From CBDFLS01 sp965249185 (GTDB taxonomy: Bacteria; Chloroflexota; Dehalococcoidia; Lucifugimonadales; Australimonadaceae), in the NCBI GenBank assembly GCA_965249185.1, contig CBDFLS010000001.1, positions 248,001 to 312,000 on the forward strand: a stretch of 64,000 nucleotides of DNA. Reading direction: 5' to 3'. The position numbers and the translations under genes were made by a program. The notes beneath the pieces are model-generated. The model saw only the letters and a program-made list of their open reading frames with translations. It made no database searches and was not told the origin of the DNA. Below are positions 1 through 8,088 of the stretch, in pieces (position 1 is the stretch's first letter; each line of letters opens with the position of its first letter).

Positions 1-544
1 CGTGGATGCATATGGCCACGTTCATGCGCTCCGCTTCGGCGTAGATGGGGTCGAAAAACGTGTCGCCGAGCCCGAGGGGCAGTCCTTGGGGCGCGATCAT
101 GAAGCCGCCCAGCCCAAGCTCGCTGGCCGCCCGCCGGAGCTCGCGGGCCGCCGCCTCTGGGTCCCGCTGGGGAAGGATACCTATGGGCTTCAGCCGGTTT
201 GAATGCACCGCGAATTCGTTGGCGAGGTGGTCGTTGTATGCGGAACACACCGCCTGGGCGAAGGCCGTCTCTCGGATGTTGACCACCTGGGGCGTGGGGA
301 ACAGGACCGCGGTCTCGATGTTCTCCCGCTCCATGACCCGCAGCCAGGTCTCCGCCTGCTCCGAGGGCGTGACCGCGTGCTGGTAGGCCGGAGTGTTGAG
401 CGCGCCGAACAGGCTGGAATCCCAGGGGCTGGTGGGCCACAGCGGAGACTGGTACCGGTCCCACGGGGGCTTCAGGTACTTCCGGACGTCGCTCTCGCGC
501 TCTCGAATGTGGCCGTCGGCGTCGATTACAGGCGAACGTTTCAT
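1..544 (-). CDS. Amidohydrolase family protein (N-terminal part; cut by window edge)
   Basis: About 181 N-terminal residues are visible and the gene continues past the left edge. The start ATG (544-542) follows a clear AGGAGT ribosome-binding site. The protein opens with VIDADGHI, the strand-1 region in which amidohydrolase-2 (ACMSD-like TIM barrel) proteins carry their first metal ligands, normally DxH; here the order is D-A-D-G-H. Further along are ENIETAVLFPT and a helix resembling AxAYNDHL, both typical of the amidohydrolase-2 family that includes decarboxylases and metal-dependent hydrolases. It is the same broad family as the gene at 41.1-42.4 kb. It is transcribed away from the downstream importer operon. 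Family assignment is good; the substrate is unknown, and hydrolase versus decarboxylase cannot be decided. Confidence 0.8.
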   Translation of the reverse strand, partial: MKRSPVIDADGHIRERESDVRKYLKPPWDRYQSPLWPTSPWDSSLFGALNTPAYQHAVTPSEQAETWLRVMERENIETAVLFPTPQVVNIRETAFAQAVCSAYNDHLANEFAVHSNRLKPIGILPQRDPEAAARELRRAASELGLGGFMIAPQGLPLGLGDTFFDPIYAEAERMNVAICIH

Positions 545-641
545 GGGAGCACTCCTGTCTAGCCCTGCGCGCATTATTGTCTCGCCTGGAGCCGCCGTCA
601 ACTTGCACCGCTGATTTCAACTCGCGCCCTGCTCGGTGGGA

Positions 642-660
642 CCGTACGGGGGCCGTACGG
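642..660. repeat. Pair of palindromic CCGTACGG octamers
   Basis: The self-complementary octamer CCGTACGG occurs at 642-649 and again at 653-660, 11 bases centre to centre, which is about one helical turn. A partial third copy (CCGTACG) lies at 884-890, between the promoter and the start of the binding-protein gene. Phased palindromes in a divergent intergenic region look like an operator for a dimeric regulator, but no regulator gene is adjacent, so the function is inferred. The rest of 545-936 holds only the promoter described next. Confidence 0.4.
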
Positions 661-774
661 AGCACGGGCCTCGGTACCAGTCGAATAACACCGCTCTCTG
701 AATACGGAGCGCCAATTTACGAAATCATGCATTCTGTGCGCCGGTTTATAAGAATACATCCCCTCTCACGCCGA

Positions 775-803
775 TTGACAAGTTGATGCCACTGTGCTAT
801 CAA
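775..803 (+). promoter_or_regulatory. Sigma-70-type promoter of the liv-type operon
   Basis: A perfect -35 TTGACA (775-780) is followed after 17 bases by TATCAA (798-803). The bases TGC directly precede the -10, so it is also an extended -10. Predicted transcription starts near 810, giving a leader of about 125 bases before the ATG at 937. Confidence 0.7.
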
Positions 804-936
804 GTCCCACGAATGTTAATTGGTCAATCCACGCTCGGTTGAGACCCGGCACGCGGCCAGGTCGATGTGGCTGGGCGGTCGTGCCGTACGCTGGACTGGC
901 GGAAGCTTGAAATGGAATTGCTGAGGGAGGTGAGGC

Positions 937-2214
937 ATGATTCGTCGTCTGACTAGTTTTGGAATGGTTGCGCTGCTCATGCTGTTGGTAGCAGCCGCTT
1001 GCGGGGGTGAAGATCCGACCGCAACTCCCACTCGCGTTCCCTCAACCGCGACACCGACCGCTATGGGTTCGATGGAGTCCGCTGGAACGTCTGCTCCCGC
1101 GCCCACGCCCACGCCCACGCTTGAGTATGGAGGGGTGTTCAAGTTTGGGTTCAATGAGGCATTGCAGGTGGCCTGGGGCCTGTCCGAACTGCGTTCGTTC
1201 TTGATCGTAGCCGACAAGTACAACACGGAATTTGGTGGAGTGACGGTCGGTGGGAAGGTGTACAAGATCGAGATACCGTACTACGACAACGAGTACAAGG
1301 GAGACATCGCCATCTCCAATGCAAAGAAGCTGATTTTCGAGGACGGGGTGAAGTTCATGTACGTTGGCGGGTCCGGGCCGGCCCTGGCCGTGGCGCCGCT
1401 CCTCAGGGCCAACAGTATTCTTTGGAACGCGGGGGCCTATGCCGATGTCATAAATCCCGAAAACCCGCTCGCCTTCCGGACCATGCGCACCGGGAACGAG
1501 ATCGACCTGGCCATCAACCTGTGGTTTAAGGCGAATCTGCCTGAAATCAACAAGATCGCGCATTTGACCGTGGATGACGACGCAGGCCACAAGATCAATG
1601 AGCAACTACGGTATTACTCGGAACAGGTCGGGTTCGAGGTGGTGCAGGACTTCGTTGAGAGAGGACTGAAGGACTTCTATCCTTCACTGACGAGGCTCAT
1701 CGGGAAGGACCCTGATATATTCTTTTTCACCGGTGGAGACCGGAACGACTACTATCTTGCGATCAAGCAGGTCAGGGAACTCGGCTGGACGGGACCGATC
1801 CTGATGACCAAGCCCGTCGCCGAAGATCTCATCGCGGTTGCGGGGTATGATGCGGCCCAGGGCGTGTATGGCGAAGGTCTTGCCCCGGGAACCACAGAAA
1901 AGGAACTGGTCCCCTTTGCTCTTGAGATTCAGGATGAGTACAGAGAGACCTACGGCACCGATCCCTACAGTCCTTACGAAATTGACATGCTATGGAGCAT
2001 CCTCCAGGCCATCGAGAAGGCTGACAGCTTCGACGCGCAGATGGTCAGGCAGGCTCTCGAGACCGAAGAATTCGACACGGTCTTTGGCAAGGCCCATTTC
2101 TGTGGGGGTCTGACGTACGGATTGAACCACCAGCTCATCGCTCCGGTCTTCATGATGCAGTTGCAAGGAGAAGAGATGGTCCAGCTGGATAAGCTGGTAC
2201 CAGGAGGTTGTTAG
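937..2214 (+). CDS. ABC transporter substrate-binding lipoprotein (branched-chain amino acid / amide type)
   Basis: This 425-residue protein is the solute-binding component of the importer encoded downstream. Residues 1-22 form a lipoprotein signal peptide (RR, hydrophobic core, then VAAAC with Cys22 as the probable lipidation site). A low-complexity Thr/Pro/Ala linker (about residues 27-58) follows, as is common in Chloroflexota lipoproteins. From about residue 60 the sequence fits the periplasmic binding protein type 1 fold of the LivJ/AmiC family. The start has a strong GGGAGGTGAG ribosome-binding site. It is first in an operon with livH, livM, livG and livF, separated from livH by 150 bases containing a long hairpin. 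The ligand is unknown: this family binds branched-chain amino acids, amides, urea or aromatic acids. Base composition is lower in GC than genes right of 7 kb. Confidence 0.9.
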   Translation: MIRRLTSFGMVALLMLLVAAACGGEDPTATPTRVPSTATPTAMGSMESAGTSAPAPTPTPTLEYGGVFKFGFNEALQVAWGLSELRSFLIVADKYNTEFGGVTVGGKVYKIEIPYYDNEYKGDIAISNAKKLIFEDGVKFMYVGGSGPALAVAPLLRANSILWNAGAYADVINPENPLAFRTMRTGNEIDLAINLWFKANLPEINKIAHLTVDDDAGHKINEQLRYYSEQVGFEVVQDFVERGLKDFYPSLTRLIGKDPDIFFFTGGDRNDYYLAIKQVRELGWTGPILMTKPVAEDLIAVAGYDAAQGVYGEGLAPGTTEKELVPFALEIQDEYRETYGTDPYSPYEIDMLWSILQAIEKADSFDAQMVRQALETEEFDTVFGKAHFCGGLTYGLNHQLIAPVFMMQLQGEEMVQLDKLVPGGC

Positions 2215-2288
2215 TCCGAACAACGCTGCGGGAACACTGGTTCCCATCAAGCCACGAAGAGGACTGAGCAGGCCACTACCGATGTAGA

Positions 2289-2334
2289 ATGACGGATGCC
2301 CGCAGGATGCACCATCCTAGTGGGCATCCGTCAT
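2289..2334 (+). promoter_or_regulatory. Long intercistronic hairpin between binding-protein and permease genes
   Basis: A perfect 13-base inverted repeat (2289-2301 with 2322-2334) encloses a second 6-base stem (2304-2309 with 2313-2318), so the transcript would fold into a nearly continuous long hairpin. There is no following T tract, so it is a poor intrinsic terminator. Its position just after the binding-protein gene fits an element that stabilises the upstream message or dampens read-through, as described for other ABC importer operons. Confidence 0.6.
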
Positions 2335-2367
2335 GAACCCTCCGAATAGAGCACGCTTGGAGTGCGA

Positions 2368-3240
2368 ATGAGTCAAGAGCTATTTGTCCAAGTCCTGTTG
2401 AATGGTTTCATGCTTGCCATGGTCTATACGCTGTTGGCCACAGGCCTGACCCTTGTGGTTGGTGTCCTCAAGGTCTTGCAACTGGCCCATGGCTCGATTT
2501 TTATGCTCGCTGGTTTCGTGGTGTATTACCTTGTCGTCGAATGGGGCCTCAGTTACTGGCTGTCCATTCCCGTAGCAATGCTTGTTGGGGGGGGTATCGG
2601 AGCCATCATTGAACGGTTCCTGCTTCGGCCTTTCGACTACGCAATCCGTCCCACCGTCATTATCACCTTGGGGCTCTCCTTCATGATAGCCCAGGGCACC
2701 TTGGTGGGCTTTGGAATCAAACACCGGGTGGTCCCGTCCGCCATCTCAGGGCTTGTACAGATCTTTGGAGGCATTATCTCCAAGGAGCGGTTATTTATCG
2801 TCGTGGCGTCGGTGGTCTTGATGCTTGCGCTGTACTACCTCATTCGATTCACCAAGTCCGGCCGGGCAATGCGCGCAGTCTCTCAAGACAGAGTAGCGGC
2901 GGCGCTTCAGGGCATTGACATCCACTTCATAAGCTCAATGGGCATCTTCATCGCCTCGGCGCTGGGCGCGGCCGCCGGCGCACTGATGGCGCCGGTCTTC
3001 TCCATAGCCCATGACAACGGAGTCTTGGAGATGTGGGGAGCATTCATAGCCATCGTGATAGGAGGCATGGGAAGCCTTCCAGGCGCGCTCCTCGGTGCGT
3101 TCATAGTCGGCGGTACGTTGAGTTTTGGGGCTTTTTTCCTGACAACTCCGGGAGCCGTCGTGCTCCTGTGGGGTATATTCCTTCTGTTCATCATGTTCCG
3201 GCCCACGGGCTTCTTTGGCCATGCACCTGAGACTCATTAG
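2368..3240 (+). CDS. livH: Branched-chain amino acid-type ABC transporter permease (LivH family)
   Basis: This inner-membrane permease has about 290 residues, the usual LivH length, and many hydrophobic segments. It shows the family pattern LLATGLTLVVGVLKVLQLAHGS near the N terminus, the ARPTVIITLGLS-like segment, and a GGMGSLPGALLGAFIVGG segment near residues 230-250 where LivH proteins contact the ATPase. ATG 2368 is preferred because GGAG (2359-2362) sits five bases upstream; an in-frame GTG at 2362 is the alternative. It should form a heterodimeric channel with the LivM product, whose gene overlaps its end by 20 bases, which suggests translational coupling. Confidence 0.92.
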   Translation: MSQELFVQVLLNGFMLAMVYTLLATGLTLVVGVLKVLQLAHGSIFMLAGFVVYYLVVEWGLSYWLSIPVAMLVGGGIGAIIERFLLRPFDYAIRPTVIITLGLSFMIAQGTLVGFGIKHRVVPSAISGLVQIFGGIISKERLFIVVASVVLMLALYYLIRFTKSGRAMRAVSQDRVAAALQGIDIHFISSMGIFIASALGAAAGALMAPVFSIAHDNGVLEMWGAFIAIVIGGMGSLPGALLGAFIVGGTLSFGAFFLTTPGAVVLLWGIFLLFIMFRPTGFFGHAPETH

Positions 3241-4261
3241 CAAGAGCGGCATTACCTTCCCGATGCTGCTGCTTGTGCTGCTGTTCTTTTTTATCCTTCC
3301 TTCGTTCGTCACCAGCCCGTTTCACCGTGAGGTCCTCATCCAAGTCGGATACATGAGCATGATGGCGCTGGGCCAGCGGCTCGTCATGCAGACCGGACAG
3401 TTGACCGTTGCTCAGGGTGTGTTCATGGGCATCGGTGGGTACGCCTCCGCAACAACGATGATCGAGTTCGGTTTTCCTTTCTACATCTCCCTCCCTCTCG
3501 CAGGCCTCGTGGCTGCGACTTTCGCCCTCGTCTTCGGCATTCTTTCCATGCGGCTGAAGGGGATCTATTTCTTCATGGTGACCTTTGGCCTGATCGAGGC
3601 GTGGCGCATCGGGATGAGCAACTTCTTGGAGGGCGCTTTTGGCGGTTTCAGTGGAATCGCGAACATACCGAGGCCGGGAGTGGTCAACGTTCCCGGGTTG
3701 TTCCAGGTCGATTTTGCAGACCAGCTTTCGATGTACTATCTAACGTGGGCACTTGCAGCCGTAACGATCCTCGTAATGTACCGGTTGTTCATATCGCGCT
3801 TCGGCATGATATTTCGCTCGATCCGGGAGCAGGACGTGCTGACCGAACATCTCGGCCTCAGCATCATGAAGTACAAGGTGATCTCGTTTGTGATCGCATG
3901 CTTTTTCGCGGGATTGGCGGGGAGCATATTCGCACACAATGTTAACTATATCCTTCCGCAGTCCTACGGTATTGAAATGCAAGAAGACGTGCTCTTCTTC
4001 GCCATTATCGGCGGGACCGAGGCGTTCATGGGTCCGATAGTTGGCAGTTTAGGCCTGAAGATGATGACGGAGGGACTGCGGCCCGTGAGAGAGTACCATC
4101 TCATAGTAAAGGGTGGGTTGCTTATCTTCGTGATGCTCTTCATGCGAGGCGGCTTAGTCAGTCTACCCGAGCGAGTATTTATCCTTTACAAGAAATTCCG
4201 CTCCGTCCTTCTGAAGAGAATCGCGGGACAGCCTGCAACTGCCTCAAGGAGAGATGTCTGA
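3221..4261 (+). CDS. livM: Branched-chain amino acid-type ABC transporter permease (LivM family)
   Basis: The second permease subunit has about 346 residues with roughly nine hydrophobic segments. The LivM signatures are visible: MALGQRLVMQTGQLTVAQG near residues 45-60, RLKGIYFFMVTFGLIEAWR, and the cytoplasmic-loop motif FRSIREQDVLTEHLGL near residue 200, the EAA-like contact site for the ATPase. An in-frame TTG at 3215 is an alternative start, but ATG 3221 matches the family N terminus better. It overlaps livH by 20 bases and is followed 63 bases later by livG. Transport function is secure; the substrate is not. Confidence 0.92.
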   Translation: MHLRLISKSGITFPMLLLVLLFFFILPSFVTSPFHREVLIQVGYMSMMALGQRLVMQTGQLTVAQGVFMGIGGYASATTMIEFGFPFYISLPLAGLVAATFALVFGILSMRLKGIYFFMVTFGLIEAWRIGMSNFLEGAFGGFSGIANIPRPGVVNVPGLFQVDFADQLSMYYLTWALAAVTILVMYRLFISRFGMIFRSIREQDVLTEHLGLSIMKYKVISFVIACFFAGLAGSIFAHNVNYILPQSYGIEMQEDVLFFAIIGGTEAFMGPIVGSLGLKMMTEGLRPVREYHLIVKGGLLIFVMLFMRGGLVSLPERVFILYKKFRSVLLKRIAGQPATASRRDV

Positions 4262-4324
4262 GCGAACGAAGCGTTCCCATAACGCATGAGGGACAGCTTC
4301 TTTGGACAGGGGTGGACCGACGAC

Positions 4325-5092
4325 ATGGCGCTACTTGAAATACGAGGATTGACTAAAAGGTTCGGCGGATTTACCGCTATCGACAAGCTGGACATGGATG
4401 TCCACAAGGGTGAGATCCTGGGCATGATAGGGCCCAATGGCGCGGGTAAGACCACGCTCCTGAACGTGATCAGCGGAGTCCTTAAGCCCGATGAGGGCCA
4501 GGTGTTTTGCGACGGCAGTGACATAACAGGTCTCAAACCGCACCAGGTTGTTGAGAAGGGCCTCGTTCGCACCTTCCAGGCCACTACACTCTTCAAATCA
4601 ACGTTCACAGTCCTCGATAACCTAAAGATGGGTTGCTACTTCAGCTCTGGTATTAGCCTGATGGACGTGTTCTTCCGAATAGGCCTGAATCGGCGCAACG
4701 AACAAGCGATCGAAGAGAAGGCGATCGGGATTCTATCCACTATCGAGATGCTGGATAGGAAAGACCAGCTCATGTCCACGCTGTCCCACGGCTGGCAAAA
4801 ATCGCTTCAGCTTGGCGTTGCCCTGGCGACGGAGCCAAGGATAATGCTGCTGGACGAACCAGTGGCGGCCTTGAGTCCACAGCGAGTGGGCAGCATCATT
4901 GACCTGATCAAGAGAATACGGGACACGGGGGTTACCGTGTTCGTGATTGAGCACAATATGCGCGCGATATTTGGCCTGTGCGATAGGTTGGTGGTGATAA
5001 ATGCGGGAGTCAAGATCGCCGAGGGCACACCTGAGGAAGTCCGCGGGAACAAGACGGTGATTGAGGCATATCTTGGCGCAGCACGACAATAG
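4325..5092 (+). CDS. livG: Branched-chain amino acid-type ABC transporter ATP-binding protein (LivG family)
   Basis: This 255-residue cytoplasmic ATPase powers the importer. Walker A is GPNGAGKT at residues 36-43; the signature is LSHGWQ, slightly unusual because LivG more often has LSHGEQ or LSYGQQ; Walker B is IMLLDEP; and the H-loop is VIEHNM. The C-terminal tail (GVKIAEGTPEEV and on) is typical of LivG. ATG 4325 is preferred over the in-frame ATG at 4286 because it gives the standard LivG N terminus (MALLEIRGLTKRFGG) and has AGGGGTGG upstream. It overlaps livF by about 20 bases. Confidence 0.9.
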   Translation: MALLEIRGLTKRFGGFTAIDKLDMDVHKGEILGMIGPNGAGKTTLLNVISGVLKPDEGQVFCDGSDITGLKPHQVVEKGLVRTFQATTLFKSTFTVLDNLKMGCYFSSGISLMDVFFRIGLNRRNEQAIEEKAIGILSTIEMLDRKDQLMSTLSHGWQKSLQLGVALATEPRIMLLDEPVAALSPQRVGSIIDLIKRIRDTGVTVFVIEHNMRAIFGLCDRLVVINAGVKIAEGTPEEVRGNKTVIEAYLGAARQ

Positions 5093-5810
5093 TCCACCAA
5101 CTAGCTTCCTCGACATACGCGACCTCGTCGTCCACTACGATATGCTCGAAGCGGTACGGGGTGTTTCCATGGAGGTTCCTGCGGGGAAAATCGTCGCACT
5201 CCTCGGGGCGAACGGCTGCGGCAAAAGCACCATCCTCAAGACCATATGCGGCCTCAAAAAGTCGACCCGCGGGGAGATCTGGTTCCGGGGCGAGAGGATA
5301 GATGGCCTTGCCACTCCTCAGACCGTTAGAAAAGGCGTGGCCATGGTCCCCGAGGGCCGGGGAATGTTCCCAAATATGACGGTTTTAGAGAACCTTCATA
5401 TGGGTGCTTACACGAGGTCCAATAAGAGTGAGATACGAAGAGACTTGGACAGCGCGTTTGAGCGTTTCCCCGCGCTGTGGGAGAGAAAGAATAATCAGGC
5501 CGGGACGCTCAGTGGCGGAGAGCAAGAAATGGTGGCCATTGCCCGGGCGCTCATGTCGCATCCAAGGCTTCTCTTGATGGACGAGCCCGTTCAAGGACTC
5601 GCACCCGTGGTGATTCCGACAATAGCCGATATAGTGAAGGGGCTGAACAAAGACGGCGTTGGCATCATCCTCGTCGAGCACAATGTCCACCTCGCGTTGG
5701 GGCTGTCCGACAAGGTTTACATCATGGGCGTTGGAGATATCGTCCGGGAGGGCAGCCCCACGGACCTCTCCGAAGACGATTACGTGAGAGAGATTTATCT
5801 GGGCGGCTAG
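5073..5810 (+). CDS. livF: Branched-chain amino acid-type ABC transporter ATP-binding protein (LivF family)
   Basis: This is the second ATPase of the importer, about 245 residues. Walker A is GANGCGKST, the signature LSGGEQEMVAIARAL, Walker B LLLMDEP, and the H-loop VEHNVH. Homology begins with FLDIRDLVVHY, so the start must lie upstream of the first internal ATG. TTG 5073 has GAGG six bases before it, and a TTG at 5061 is possible too; both overlap livG. The non-ATG start and overlap imply translation coupled to livG. It is the last gene of the operon; the next gene begins 178 bases later. Confidence 0.88.
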   Translation: MAQHDNSPPTSFLDIRDLVVHYDMLEAVRGVSMEVPAGKIVALLGANGCGKSTILKTICGLKKSTRGEIWFRGERIDGLATPQTVRKGVAMVPEGRGMFPNMTVLENLHMGAYTRSNKSEIRRDLDSAFERFPALWERKNNQAGTLSGGEQEMVAIARALMSHPRLLLMDEPVQGLAPVVIPTIADIVKGLNKDGVGIILVEHNVHLALGLSDKVYIMGVGDIVREGSPTDLSEDDYVREIYLGG

Positions 5811-5988
5811 GCGCCGAGCCCATCCATCCTCCCCCTTCCTTCGGCTACGTGTTGTGCGTTTGCCCAGCCTCCCGTCAGAGGATGACCGGGGGCTGCTCAG
5901 GGAGACCGGCCGCGGGGTGTTCGAGGGGTGTATCAGCAACTCGCACTCATGGGCCCAGAGCCTATCCTAGAACTGGAGAGATCAGCGC

Positions 5989-7242
5989 ATGACTACGAAC
6001 GCCCCCTTCCTGAACACGCCCTACGGTGGGTACCTGCACAGCCGCGTGCCTCCCGAGGACGCTGAGCTCACCCACGTGGGTCCCGGCACCCCCGCCGGCG
6101 AGTGGTTCCGGCGCTTCTGGCAGCCCGTGGCCGTCTCCGAGGAGATAAAGGACTTGCCCCAGGCCATCCGCATCCTGGGCGAGGACCTGGTGCTGTTCCG
6201 CGACCGCTCAGGCCAAATAGGGCTCCTGGAACTCCACTGCTCCCACCGCGGCACCTCGCTGGAATTCGGCCAGGTCCAGGAGCGGGGCATCCGCTGCTGC
6301 TACCATGCCTGGCTCTACGACGTGGACGGCAAAATCTTGGAGACGCCCGGCGAGCCGGCCGAGAGCACGCTGAAGGACCGGCTCTACCACGGCGCCTATC
6401 CCACGCTGGAGCACCAGGGGCTGGTGTTCGCGTACATGGGCCCGCCGGACCAGCGTCCCGCCTTCCCCGTCTTCGATACGTATGAAATGCCGGGATACCG
6501 TTCCGCACCCCGTACTCATGCGGTCTGGCCCTGCAACTGGCTCCAGGTCACCGAAAACGCCATGGACCCAGCGCACTTTCTTTTCCTCCATGCCATCTCC
6601 GGCAACGTCGGATTCACGGAAGACTTCCAAGAGATTGGCGAAATAGATTTTATGGAGACGCCCATCGGCATGGTGTACATCGATACACGGCGGATGGGCC
6701 ACAGAGTATGGGTGCGCGTAACGGACTATATCTATCCGGCCGTCCACCAGGGCTGCGACCTTGCGGGGGACATGGACCAACGGGACTTGAACCGGCCCAC
6801 CATAACGACGTGGACGGTGCCCATAGACGACACCCACACCATGCGGATGGGCTTCACACGCACCCGGGAGGGTGAGGAGGTCTCGCGGGATGGTGGGTTT
6901 GGCCAGAGTCTCGACCGTCCCTATGAGGCCCGCCAACGGACGCCCGGCGACTACGACGCCCAGGTCAGCCAGCGACCGATAGAGGTCCACGCCTTGGAGC
7001 ACCTGGCCACCACCGACCGTGGTGTCATCATGCTGCGGAACATGACCCGGCGAGGAATCCGAGCGGTCCGAAAGGGCGAGGACCACTATTGGACTGTAAA
7101 CGGGGACGCGAAGGTTGTTCCAACGTACGCGGTAGAGAGGGTGCTGGACATCCCCCCGGCCCCAACACCAGAAGAGGACAGGCGGCTGCTGCGGGACGCT
7201 GGCCGAAAAGTAGTGAGCGACCTCATAAGCAGCCCTGCATAG
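5989..7242 (+). CDS. Rieske non-heme iron oxygenase, alpha-subunit type
   Basis: This 417-residue protein has an N-terminal Rieske [2Fe-2S] domain with C84-S-H86 and C103-x2-H106, then a catalytic domain with the mononuclear-iron motif N190-x2-D193-x2-H196-x4-H201 (ENAMDPAHFLFLH). The third iron ligand is probably the Asp in TTDRG near residue 345. The architecture matches the phthalate/vanillate-type single-component-oxygenase branch, which usually hydroxylates, O-demethylates or dioxygenates aromatic or N-alkyl substrates with electrons from a separate reductase. No ferredoxin or reductase gene is nearby. It follows the importer operon and may act on an imported substrate, which is inference. 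The ribosome-binding site is GGAGAG. Confidence 0.88.
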   Translation: MTTNAPFLNTPYGGYLHSRVPPEDAELTHVGPGTPAGEWFRRFWQPVAVSEEIKDLPQAIRILGEDLVLFRDRSGQIGLLELHCSHRGTSLEFGQVQERGIRCCYHAWLYDVDGKILETPGEPAESTLKDRLYHGAYPTLEHQGLVFAYMGPPDQRPAFPVFDTYEMPGYRSAPRTHAVWPCNWLQVTENAMDPAHFLFLHAISGNVGFTEDFQEIGEIDFMETPIGMVYIDTRRMGHRVWVRVTDYIYPAVHQGCDLAGDMDQRDLNRPTITTWTVPIDDTHTMRMGFTRTREGEEVSRDGGFGQSLDRPYEARQRTPGDYDAQVSQRPIEVHALEHLATTDRGVIMLRNMTRRGIRAVRKGEDHYWTVNGDAKVVPTYAVERVLDIPPAPTPEEDRRLLRDAGRKVVSDLISSPA

Positions 7243-7269
7243 CAGGGGTCCGGGGCCGCGCCCCGGCCC

Positions 7270-7278
7270 TGGTATAAT
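7270..7278 (+). promoter_or_regulatory. Extended -10 promoter of coaX, predicted leaderless
   Basis: TGGTATAAT (consensus TATAAT at 7273-7278) ends nine bases before the coaX ATG at 7288. Transcription normally starts about 6-8 bases after the -10, so the mRNA should begin at or next to the start codon. No Shine-Dalgarno sequence is present in the gap. Confidence 0.65.
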
Positions 7279-7287
7279 GGCCTTCCT

Positions 7288-8088
7288 ATGCTGCTGGCTA
7301 TCGACATCGGCAACACGAACATCAGCGTCGGCGCCTTCGACGACGAGCGCCTGCTGGCGAGCTGGCGCATGGCCAGCGACACCCGGCGCATGGCCGACGA
7401 GTACGCCCTCGAGTTGCAGGGCCTCCTGCCCATGAAGGATGTGGCGGCCGAGCGGGTGCGGCAGGTGGCTATGTGCAGCGTGGTGCCGCCGCTCACAGGC
7501 GTCTTCCAGGACGTGGCGCGCACGCTCTTCGGGACCGAGCCGCTGGTGGTGGGCGCGGGCACTCGCACCGGCGTCCGAGTGCACTACGACAACCCCCGCG
7601 ACGTGGGCGCCGACCGGGTGGCCGACGCCGCGGCCGCCTACCGGCTCTACGGTGGACCGACCATCGTCGTCGATTTCGGCACGGGCACGGTCTTCGACGC
7701 CATCACCGCCGACGGCTCGTACATCGGCGGCGCCATCGCCCCCGGCTTGAATGTGGCGGCGGAGTCCCTCTTCCTCAGCACGTCTCAGCTCCGGCGGGTC
7801 GAGCTGGTGCGGCCCAAGACGGCCATCGGCAAGAGCACGGCCCACTCCATGCAATCGGGCCTGGTGTTGGGGTACATCGGCCTGGTGGAGGCGATGGTGG
7901 GCCACTTCAAGCGAGAGATGGACGCCCCCAACGCCAAGGTGGTGGCGACTGGCGGCCTGGCATCCCTTATGGCCCAGGAGAGCTCCGCCATCGACGTGGT
8001 CGACGAGGACCTCACGCTGCGGGGTCTCCAGTGCATCCACGCCCTCAACACCAACGACGTGGCCGCGACGGCGGGAGGCGACGCGTGA
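7288..8088 (+). CDS. coaX: Type III pantothenate kinase
   Basis: Phosphorylates pantothenate with ATP, the first committed step of coenzyme A synthesis. The 266 residues match the CoaX family: N-terminal phosphate-binding DIGNTNISVG (residues 5-14), NPRDVGADRVADA with the conserved Asp near residue 110, VVDFGTGTVFDAI (second phosphate loop) and GGAIAPGLNVAAESL. It belongs to the ASKHA fold and is unrelated to CoaA. The stop overlaps the next gene's start as GTGA, so coaX and coaBC are translationally coupled and together cover pantothenate to 4'-phosphopantetheine. Confidence 0.95.
   Translation: MLLAIDIGNTNISVGAFDDERLLASWRMASDTRRMADEYALELQGLLPMKDVAAERVRQVAMCSVVPPLTGVFQDVARTLFGTEPLVVGAGTRTGVRVHYDNPRDVGADRVADAAAAYRLYGGPTIVVDFGTGTVFDAITADGSYIGGAIAPGLNVAAESLFLSTSQLRRVELVRPKTAIGKSTAHSMQSGLVLGYIGLVEAMVGHFKREMDAPNAKVVATGGLASLMAQESSAIDVVDEDLTLRGLQCIHALNTNDVAATAGGDA

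Noticed and set aside
6208..8040. Minus-strand 610-codon open frame over the Rieske and coaX genes
   Set aside because: It crosses two clearly identified plus-strand genes and their intergenic promoter and has no recognisable domain.
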